DNA of 10,298 bases from positions 1 through 10,298 of the forward strand of contig JBMOIC010000042.1 of assembly GCA_049317525.1 (NCBI GenBank), read 5' to 3'. Below, one piece after another: positions 1 to 5,739 of the stretch. The translations under genes and the position numbers were made by a program. The notes under the pieces are model-generated. The model had not been told where the DNA came from and ran no database searches. It saw only the letters and a list, made by a program, of their open reading frames with translations. Position 1 is the first letter of the stretch. Each line of letters starts with the position of its first letter. This stretch comes from UBA961 sp049317525. GTDB lineage: Bacteria > Bacteroidota > Ignavibacteria > Kapaibacteriales > UBA961.

Positions 1-54
1 TCTGGTAAAATGCCAAGCTGTGATGGCTCACATAAGCAATTAAATGCTACTTAA
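1..54 (+). CDS. CDGSH iron-sulfur domain protein, C-terminal fragment
   Basis: The window opens inside a plus-strand frame whose last 17 residues are SGKMPSCDGSHKQLNAT, followed by a TAA stop. The P-x-C-D-G-S-H segment is the second half of the CDGSH signature (C-x-C-x2-S/T-x3-P-x-C-D-G-S/A/T-H). In this family three Cys and one His bind a redox-active 2Fe-2S cluster; the first two Cys lie outside the window. The typical role is small electron-transfer or Fe-S handling in the cytoplasm. The gene converges on the minus-strand DUF1801 gene. Family assignment is firm because of the motif; length and start cannot be seen. Confidence 0.85.
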   Translation, partial: SGKMPSCDGSHKQLNAT

Positions 55-196
55 TTAAATCTCTCTTCTACATCTTAATTATTAATTTCTTCATATTCAT
101 CAGTGCTTTGCCTTAATTTTGTGCTGTTTGTACATTATTAAATAATGCATCTAAATGCTCTGGTATAATGTGCCAGGAAACTTTTTCATTAGATTT
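55..196. other. Short convergent intergenic region with a coding-like minus-strand remnant
   Basis: This gap separates the CDGSH stop from the DUF1801 stop. No GC-rich terminator hairpin is visible. On the minus strand, directly after and in frame with the DUF1801 stop, positions 196-113 read 27 sense codons, including the segment VSWHIIPEHLDALFNNVQ, then TAA. One frameshift at the A-run near 117-120 would continue it as KLRQSTDEYEEINN to a stop at 75-77. The composition looks protein-like, but there is no start codon and the family was not recognised. It may be a decayed gene end, a sequencing error or chance. Confidence 0.3.
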
Positions 197-547
197 TTAA
201 GGTTTAGAGTATTGTTTTCTGAATTCAACTACTTTCTTAATCAAATCAACTGGTAAGGGTTTATCTAAAGGAAATTGAATTGCACCTTTAGAATATGTAA
301 AACCTTGTAATTCTTCCTTGATATAATGTATTCCTGTAGCAGTTGGATAAAAGCCAATATGTTTTGCATAACCAGCAAAATATACCAATACTGTCTTTGT
401 TTTATATGCTGGCATATTATAACTAATCATCTCTTCAGCTTCCGGAATTACTGATTTAATGATTATGCGCATTTCATATAGATAATCTTGTATATGTTTT
501 GGAAAACTATCTATATAAGCATCTACAGATATATGAGTTGTTTTCAT
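197..547 (-). CDS. DUF1801 (YdhG-like) small cytoplasmic protein
   Basis: A 116-residue protein with no signal peptide or membrane segment. It has the DUF1801 pattern: an N-terminal helix with IDSFP, a central PEAEEMISYNMPAYK segment (about residues 35-49), a VYFAGYAKHIGFYP strand region (about 55-68) and a C-terminal KGAIQFPLDKPLP...VVEFR element. The length is normal for the family. Members include Bacillus subtilis YdhG, reported as a frataxin-like iron chaperone (Fra), but most are uncharacterised and iron binding here is only an inference. It starts 4 bp after the stop of the upstream glycosyltransferase gene, so it is probably the last gene of the DoxX-glycosyltransferase-DUF1801 unit. 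The family call is good; the function is uncertain. Confidence 0.8.
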   Translation of the reverse strand: MKTTHISVDAYIDSFPKHIQDYLYEMRIIIKSVIPEAEEMISYNMPAYKTKTVLVYFAGYAKHIGFYPTATGIHYIKEELQGFTYSKGAIQFPLDKPLPVDLIKKVVEFRKQYSKP

Positions 548-551
548 AGCA

Positions 552-2201
552 TTAATTCAGGAGTAATACAGAATATATATTGGTGTCTAATCTTTGTAAA
601 AATGAATGCCTTGCATAAATATGTAGCTTGTGTTTTATTCCTGTTTTTTGAATAATACATGGAGAATATTCTTTTTTAAATGAATCATCTACATCAATTT
701 GTTTAAAGGCTTTTGATGCAAACTCTCCAATATGTAATAATGAATAATCTACCGAATCACTTATTCCCCCAGAAATCCAAAATAGGTCGGGTTGTAACTG
801 ATAAAAGACCTTTTTATTAAATGAAGCATGATTTTTCAGTAGTTTTTTATCTTTTATCTTGTCTGCATGAGCCATTACAGTATTATTTAATCCCATAAGA
901 TCTATTGTTTTACCTTTATATGTATAAGCAGTTCCGCCTGCAACTAATACACCTTGAGAAGGCAAAGTAGATTCATCAATAAAGAAGTCAGATAATTTAT
1001 CTCCTAATGATCTACCTTCGATTGCTATATTCCATTCATGTTTTAAGGGTGATTTTCCTGCCAAGGCATCTATTAATCCAGAAGAAACAATTGCAAAAAA
1101 ACATAATATGATGGCAAATTGTTTTGTAACTGTTAAGCCATAGAAGTTAAGTATCATCATTAAAACAATATAGAATATTGGCAATGTGGATTGCATAAAA
1201 CGGAAATATGCAAAGTGATCTCCACCAGAATATAAGGGTATAGCAAAACTGATAATAATGGTACTGATAAGAATATATAAGGCAGGACTATAATGAGTAT
1301 TGCTGTGTTTTTTAAATATTCTATCCCATAGGATTTTACTAATTGCCAGAGTAGATAAAAGGCATAGTGGATTTGCACTTAAAAATCTATATATATATCC
1401 AATTCCATGCTTAAGATTTGACAGGATATCAGAAGATACTTTTGCATAATATGTATTGGGTAATGGATATCCAAAATAGCTTAAACGCCAAAGTATTAAG
1501 CCTATAATTGTACAGACAAATACACTTAAAGGGATAATACTTTTGTTAAAACTAATTCCAATAGATGAAGTATTTTTATATAAAAGTACATATCTAGCAA
1601 TCAGAAAAAATATACTCCAAAGCATGGCTTCGGGTCTGGTAATTACTAATAAGCCAAGTAATAAAGAAAAAACATATTGTTCTTTATTTGTACTTTCTTT
1701 ATTGATAATTGATAGTATGTGTAGAATTAGCAGAGTAATCAAACAGCTCCATAAACCAGTTTCCATGATAGATAAAATTGTCCATTCTATAAAACCAGGT
1801 ATCAAATACACGCAGCATAATAAAACTATGGATTGAATAGAAAAAGACGAGGAAGAGAATAATGAATCGGTGAATCTGGTAAGCTGAAAGAGAGTAAAAG
1901 AAATAATAAGAATATTAAATAGAATAAGAAGTAATTCGGGATATTCAGATATCTTAAAAAAAAGCGATCCTAATAAAGTCCACGATAAAGAGGTAAATCC
2001 TTCTACATGTTCACCGCCAATTGAGTAGACAAAGCCATATCCTTGTGCAATATTCTTCATATAGACAAAATAGATATTGGCATCATCTACCCCAATGATC
2101 GAATGCATATTATTATTCCATGCCAAAGCAGTACTTGCTATGGTACACATCAGAATCAATACAAATCGAATATATGAATTATGCATAAGCTTTTGCATCA
2201 T
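552..2201 (-). CDS. Multi-pass GT-C-type glycosyltransferase (AftB/ZomB-like)
   Basis: A 549-residue integral membrane protein with roughly ten or more hydrophobic segments, mostly in residues 10-390, and a soluble C-terminal part. After the first membrane segment there is a DD pair at residues 39-40, followed by GYGFVYS and GGEHVEGFTSLSW (about 54-74). Further on are TRPEA, PNTYYAK, GGDHFAYFRF and, in the C-terminal part, GRSLGD and KTIDLMGLNN. This combination (acidic pair in the first periplasmic loop, then G-x-x-VEGFTS/TN) is typical of lipid-phosphosugar-dependent GT-C enzymes related to mycobacterial arabinosyltransferase AftB (GT89) and proteobacterial ZomB. By family, it would transfer a sugar from a polyprenyl-phosphate donor to an acceptor outside the inner membrane. 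Donor and acceptor are unknown. It starts 6 bp after the DoxX stop and ends 4 bp before the DUF1801 start. Confidence 0.7.
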   Translation of the reverse strand: MMQKLMHNSYIRFVLILMCTIASTALAWNNNMHSIIGVDDANIYFVYMKNIAQGYGFVYSIGGEHVEGFTSLSWTLLGSLFFKISEYPELLLILFNILIISFTLFQLTRFTDSLFSSSSFSIQSIVLLCCVYLIPGFIEWTILSIMETGLWSCLITLLILHILSIINKESTNKEQYVFSLLLGLLVITRPEAMLWSIFFLIARYVLLYKNTSSIGISFNKSIIPLSVFVCTIIGLILWRLSYFGYPLPNTYYAKVSSDILSNLKHGIGYIYRFLSANPLCLLSTLAISKILWDRIFKKHSNTHYSPALYILISTIIISFAIPLYSGGDHFAYFRFMQSTLPIFYIVLMMILNFYGLTVTKQFAIILCFFAIVSSGLIDALAGKSPLKHEWNIAIEGRSLGDKLSDFFIDESTLPSQGVLVAGGTAYTYKGKTIDLMGLNNTVMAHADKIKDKKLLKNHASFNKKVFYQLQPDLFWISGGISDSVDYSLLHIGEFASKAFKQIDVDDSFKKEYSPCIIQKTGIKHKLHIYARHSFLQRLDTNIYSVLLLN

Positions 2202-2207
2202 AAATAC

Positions 2208-2594
2208 TTATACTTTGTTTAGTTTTTTATCTAAACTAAAAGATCCAGGACCACATAGCATAATGATTAAAAAAGCAAACATATATAGTAAAGCAAGTTC
2301 TTTTTCAGCTAATGGATCTGAAGCATGAACTACCAAAGATGCAATTGCCATCGTAAAAAAAGCAGGAATAGCAGATAAACGTGTTTGAAATCCGATCAAA
2401 ATAAGTGCAGGTGCTATTAATTCACCAATAATAGTAAGGAATAAGCTTATTTCCGGACTTAAGCCCATAAAACTAAAAAACTTTATTTCGCCTCCTGCTG
2501 TTAACTTCATTAACTTTCCCCAGCCATGAACCATCATTAAAGCAGAAAAACTAATTCTTAAAAGTGCTAAACCATGATCTTGATAAGTTTTCAT
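2208..2594 (-). CDS. DoxX family membrane protein
   Basis: A 128-residue protein with four predicted membrane segments (about residues 7-22, 48-68, 73-90 and 99-114). DoxX hallmarks are LLRISFSALMMVHGWGKL near the N-terminus, GELIAPALILIGFQTR in the second helix, and the terminal GPGSFSLDKK. DoxX-family proteins include quinol oxidase accessory subunits and many uncharacterised inner-membrane proteins, some linked to redox stress; no specific role can be given here. The start was set at 2594 (MKTYQDHG) because the longer frame to 2639 would begin inside the hairpin at 2624-2653 and add residues unlike the family. It is the first gene of a tight three-gene set, just downstream of the transhydrogenase operon terminator. 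Confidence 0.85.
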   Translation of the reverse strand: MKTYQDHGLALLRISFSALMMVHGWGKLMKLTAGGEIKFFSFMGLSPEISLFLTIIGELIAPALILIGFQTRLSAIPAFFTMAIASLVVHASDPLAEKELALLYMFAFLIIMLCGPGSFSLDKKLNKV

Positions 2595-2623
2595 TACATA
2601 ACCTAAAAATATTGAACTAAAAT

Positions 2624-2653
2624 AAAAAAGGGACAGCAATATGTCCCTTTTTT
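2624..2653 (-). terminator. Symmetrical intrinsic terminator after pntB
   Basis: A perfect 12-bp inverted repeat: AAAAAAGGGACA (2624-2635), a 6-base loop, and TGTCCCTTTTTT (2642-2653). The stem has a GGGACA core, flanked by an A-run on one side and a T-run on the other, so it could work in either direction. It lies 22 bp past the pntB stop and 30 bp before the DoxX start, ending the pnt transcript. DoxX would then need its own promoter overlapping this region, or readthrough. Confidence 0.85.
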
Positions 2654-2674
2654 AATAAACGATAAATATCACAA

Positions 2675-4099
2675 TTATAAATTTTTTATTTCAGCTATAA
2701 GATCTTGAATCACTTTTTTTGAATCACCAAATAGCATGGAGGTTTTTGGACGAAAGAATAAATCATTTTCTATGCCTGCATATCCTGGTTTCATACTTCT
2801 TTTATTTACAATTACATGCTTTGCTAATTCAACATCCAAAATAGGCATTCCATAAATTGGAGAAGTTGGGTCTGTTTTAGCAGCTGGGTTTACAACATCA
2901 TTTGCACCTAAAACTAGAACCGCATCAACATAAGGAAACTCATCATTTACTTCTTCCATTTCTTTTAATTTTTCATACGAAACATCTGCTTCTGCAAGCA
3001 AAACATTCATATGGCCTGGCATACGCCCAGCAACAGGATGAATAGCATATGTTACTTGAACACCTTTTTCGGTAAGTAATTTTTCTAATTCATGGCATGC
3101 ATGTTGTGCTTGGGCAACAGCTAAGCCATAACCTGGAACAATTACTACTTTAGAAGAATATGCCATTAACACAGCAGAATCACTTAATGAAATCTGTTTG
3201 TATTGTCCTTGAGAGCCTCCAGCAGCAGCAGACGCAGCATTTCCTCCAAAAGAACCAATCAATACATTAGTCAAAGAGCGATTCATTGCTTTACACATTA
3301 ACATTGTAAGCAATGTACCAGCAGCTCCTACCAATATTCCACCTGTCATCATTGCTTTATTATCGTATAAAAATCCACCACAGGCAGCAGCTACTCCTGT
3401 AAAAGAATTTAATAAAGAAATTACTACAGGCATATCTGCGCCACCAATAGGCATTACAAATAGAATTCCATAGATAACAGATAAACCGAGTATGATATAG
3501 AAGAATAGGATTGTCTCTTCTGGACGTAATACTAAAACAAATGCTGTTAAATCAATTACAGCAAGCAGCAAAAATATATTTACTAGATGTTGTCCTTTAA
3601 AAGAATAATCATGTAAACGACCATCCAATTTTGCCCAAGCAATCATACTTCCAGTAAAGCTTACAGACCCTATAATTAACCCAGCCATTATTATTAATAG
3701 ATTAGTTCCATTGATATTACTAAAAAAAGAGTAATCTGTTGGATTATAAGCATGAACCAAATGATTAAATTCTACAATAGAGATAAGAGCAGCACAGGCA
3801 CCACCCATACCATTAAATAAGCTTACCATTTGTGGCATATCTGTCATTTTAACTTTTTTAGCAGCAAATGCTCCTATAATTGTACCTACAGCAATACCAC
3901 CAAAAATCCAGAGATAATTACCAAGTTTTATAGACTCATTTTCATAAAGGAAAATGGTTCCAAAAATGGCAATTGCCATACCAATCGCTGCTATTTGATT
4001 TCCTTTGCGAGCACTTGCTGGATTGCTTAACATTTTTAAGCCCAGAATAAATGTAATCGAGGCTATCAAATAACAAATTGTCAGTAAACTATATTCCAT
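2675..4099 (-). CDS. pntB: NAD(P) transhydrogenase subunit beta
   Basis: A 474-residue subunit of the proton-translocating transhydrogenase, which couples proton entry to hydride transfer from NADH to NADP+ and supplies NADPH. Residues 1-290 are membrane domain II, with eight or nine helices. Residues 310-474 are the cytoplasmic NADP(H)-binding domain III: VPGYGLAVAQAQ (321-332), HPVAGRMPGHMN (354-365), LGANDVVNPAA (397-407) and KRSMKPGYAG (433-442, the 2'-phosphate-binding region). Asn96, in LFNGMGG, sits where E. coli PntB has proton-channel His91. Asn231, in LLNSFTG, matches E. coli Asn222. The start at 4099 (MEYSLL) gives the normal N-terminus and follows the alpha-2 stop by 7 bp; the longer frame to 4162 would overlap alpha-2. 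Full length, no defects seen. Confidence 0.97.
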   Translation of the reverse strand: MEYSLLTICYLIASITFILGLKMLSNPASARKGNQIAAIGMAIAIFGTIFLYENESIKLGNYLWIFGGIAVGTIIGAFAAKKVKMTDMPQMVSLFNGMGGACAALISIVEFNHLVHAYNPTDYSFFSNINGTNLLIIMAGLIIGSVSFTGSMIAWAKLDGRLHDYSFKGQHLVNIFLLLAVIDLTAFVLVLRPEETILFFYIILGLSVIYGILFVMPIGGADMPVVISLLNSFTGVAAACGGFLYDNKAMMTGGILVGAAGTLLTMLMCKAMNRSLTNVLIGSFGGNAASAAAGGSQGQYKQISLSDSAVLMAYSSKVVIVPGYGLAVAQAQHACHELEKLLTEKGVQVTYAIHPVAGRMPGHMNVLLAEADVSYEKLKEMEEVNDEFPYVDAVLVLGANDVVNPAAKTDPTSPIYGMPILDVELAKHVIVNKRSMKPGYAGIENDLFFRPKTSMLFGDSKKVIQDLIAEIKNL

Positions 4100-4106
4100 A
4101 AGATGA

Positions 4107-4415
4107 CTACTTTTTCTTGTTAAACATTTCCAGCATTCTATCTGTAACAACAAAACCACCAACTACATTTAATGTTCCTAGGATAACTGCAAGAAATCCC
4201 AATATTAATGCAATGTAATCAGAAGAATCTGCTTTGCCCATAACGATAATAGCACCAATAATCACAACGCCATGTATTGCATTTGCACCACTCATCAAGG
4301 GTGTATGTAATACACTAGGCACTCTTCCTATAACTTCAATACCAACAAAAATCATCAGAATAACGATATATATCATCTGCTGATTATTGGTAATAAATTG
4401 TTGTATAAGTTCCAT
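4107..4415 (-). CDS. pntA2: NAD(P) transhydrogenase subunit alpha-2 (membrane part of alpha)
   Basis: A 102-residue protein with three or four hydrophobic segments (about 14-30, 44-60, 65-90). It corresponds to the C-terminal membrane region of single-chain PntA, encoded separately as in Rhodospirillum rubrum (PntAB) and Thermus. The diagnostic stretch is VPSVLHTPLMSGANAIHG (32-49), followed by LGTLNVVGGFVVTDRML (79-95). His48, in NAIHG, aligns with the membrane histidine of Thermus alpha-2 (His42) implicated in proton translocation, fitting the Asn at the alternative position in the beta subunit. The gene lies between alpha-1 (25-bp gap) and beta (7-bp gap), so it is part of the operon. The symbol is used in the split-alpha sense. 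Confidence 0.95.
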   Translation of the reverse strand: MELIQQFITNNQQMIYIVILMIFVGIEVIGRVPSVLHTPLMSGANAIHGVVIIGAIIVMGKADSSDYIALILGFLAVILGTLNVVGGFVVTDRMLEMFNKKK

Positions 4416-4440
4416 AATAATATCTTATAAGTATATGATG

Positions 4441-5547
4441 TTAAATATCGAGTAAACGCTCATGAACAATTGCACCAGCATGATTTATGCAACAACCTTT
4501 TACTAAATCATCATCAAAATTCAGATGAATGTTCATATCTGAATTCATAATTAATTGCAAGAAATTCAAGACATTTTTTCCATATAATTTGCTTGCATCA
4601 GATGGCATTGTTGCAGCTAGATTTGAATTTCCAATAATTGAAACACCGTTAAGATACACAGTTTCATTATTTTTTGTATAAGGAGTATTTCCGCCTGTTG
4701 CTGAGGCTAAGTCCATGATAATACTACCTTTTCTCATTGTAGAAATCATCTGCTCTGTAATCAAAATAGGAGCTTTTTTTCCGGGGATTTGCGCTGTTGT
4801 AATGATGATATCGGCTTTTAGTACAGATTCTGCTATTCTTGCTATTTGTTTTTGCTTAAACTCTTCAGTTTGTTCTACTGCATAACCTCCTGCATTACTT
4901 GCATCTGCAGCACCTTCAACTTCAATAAATTTAGCACCCAAACTCATCACTTCCTCTTTTACTGCTGGGCGAGTATCAAATACTGTTACTACTGCCCCTA
5001 AACGCTTTGCAGTTGCAATAGCCTGTAAACCTGCTACACCAGCACCCAAAATCAGTACTTTTGCAGGTGCAATACTTCCGGCAGCTGTCATGAACATCGG
5101 AAAATAACGTGCATACATTGCCGATGCAATTAAAACAGCTTTATATCCTGCGATATTTGCCTGAGAACTTAGAATATCCATGCTTTGTGCACGAGTTGTT
5201 CTTGGAAGCATATCAAGTGAAAAAACAGTATTATGTGCGGTAGACCATTGTACAGGAAATTCTGATTTTATCAAGGGCTGATAATTTCCAATCAAAATTT
5301 TATTCTGAATATCTGTTGTAGATTCGGGATGAATAGATAATATAATATCTGCAGAGCCAATAATATCTTTTTTGCTTGCAATCTTAGCACCATTATGTTG
5401 ATAATCATCATCTGATGCATACGATTTTTCACCAGCACCTTGCTCTATATACACAACTATGTTTTTTTTCACAAGTTGCTGAATTGCTTCTGGTAAAAGC
5501 GATACTCTCGTTTCAAAATCTGGTTCTTTTAAAACACCAATAATCAT
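4441..5547 (-). CDS. pntA: NAD(P) transhydrogenase subunit alpha-1, NAD(H)-binding domain I
   Basis: A 368-residue soluble subunit that binds NAD(H) and passes hydride to NADP+ on the beta subunit. It has the alanine dehydrogenase/PNT fold: N-terminal GVLKEPDFETRVSLLP (4-19), hydride-transfer loop PRTTRAQSMDILSSQ (115-129), Rossmann motif LGAGVAGLQA (167-176) and C-terminal NHAGAIVHERL. The residues equivalent to R. rubrum Arg127, Gln132, Asp135 and Ser138 are present as Arg116, Gln121, Asp124 and Ser127, so it should be active. The start at 5547 was chosen over an upstream TTG at 5586 because it gives the family N-terminus and has AGAGGA 7 bases ahead (minus strand, 5560-5555). The membrane part of alpha is a separate downstream gene. 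First gene of the pnt operon. Confidence 0.97.
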   Translation of the reverse strand: MIIGVLKEPDFETRVSLLPEAIQQLVKKNIVVYIEQGAGEKSYASDDDYQHNGAKIASKKDIIGSADIILSIHPESTTDIQNKILIGNYQPLIKSEFPVQWSTAHNTVFSLDMLPRTTRAQSMDILSSQANIAGYKAVLIASAMYARYFPMFMTAAGSIAPAKVLILGAGVAGLQAIATAKRLGAVVTVFDTRPAVKEEVMSLGAKFIEVEGAADASNAGGYAVEQTEEFKQKQIARIAESVLKADIIITTAQIPGKKAPILITEQMISTMRKGSIIMDLASATGGNTPYTKNNETVYLNGVSIIGNSNLAATMPSDASKLYGKNVLNFLQLIMNSDMNIHLNFDDDLVKGCCINHAGAIVHERLLDI

Positions 5548-5554
5548 AAGTATA

Positions 5555-5579
5555 TCCTCTTTAGTATCTATTACTAAAG
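5555..5579 (-). promoter_or_regulatory. pntA ribosome binding site abutting an inverted repeat
   Basis: On the minus strand AGAGGA (5560-5555) lies 7 bases before the pntA ATG, an unusually good Shine-Dalgarno for this window. Immediately upstream, and overlapping it by two bases, is a perfect 8-bp inverted repeat, CTTTAGTA (5559-5566) and TACTAAAG (5572-5579), with a 5-base spacer. It could be a DNA operator for a dimeric repressor or an RNA hairpin limiting ribosome access. The regulator is unknown, and chance is possible in AT-rich DNA. Confidence 0.45.
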
Positions 5580-5677
5580 TAATCAATTATTATTACATTC
5601 ACAGTACTGTTAGATTTATAAATTTGCAATATCTTAACCTTAAATTATTGTTACAATTTCTGTTTTAATCGGCATAA

Positions 5678-5703
5678 TTGTTGAAAGCATTTGTGTAAAT
5701 TTG
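5678..5703 (+). promoter_or_regulatory. Candidate Bacteroidota-type promoter for the T9SS cargo gene
   Basis: TAAATTTG at 5696-5703 matches the Bacteroidota -7 consensus TAnnTTTG exactly. A TTG at 5678-5680, 15 bases upstream, could be the -33 element, although this spacing is a little short. Transcription would start near 5708-5712, about 30 bases before the ATG at 5740. This also argues against the in-frame TTG at 5701 as the start codon. No comparable match was found on the minus strand for pntA. Confidence 0.45.
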
Positions 5704-5739
5704 TTTTATTATATAGCTAATCACTTAGTTGGACATATC

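Noticed and set aside
1160..2328. Open frames of 72-97 codons at 1160-1378 (minus), 1543-1836 (plus) and 2077-2328 (plus)
   Set aside because: They lie in other frames of the glycosyltransferase and DoxX genes, have no recognisable domains, and are shadows of the real genes.
2595..2639. Longer N-terminus for DoxX starting at 2639
   Set aside because: The extra 15 residues would begin inside the terminator hairpin and do not look like the DoxX N-terminus; MKTYQDHG at 2594 is the better start.
3830..4030. Plus-strand 66-codon open frame inside pntB
   Set aside because: It is antisense to the well-conserved membrane domain of PntB and has no domain features.
4100..4162. Longer N-terminus for PntB starting at 4162
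   Set aside because: It would overlap the alpha-2 gene by 56 bases and add residues not seen in PntB; MEYSLL at 4099 gives the normal start.
5701..5739. TTG start at 5701 for the LamG/Ig-like protein
   Set aside because: The TTG is part of the probable -7 promoter element, and the extra 13 residues precede an ordinary signal peptide that begins at 5740.
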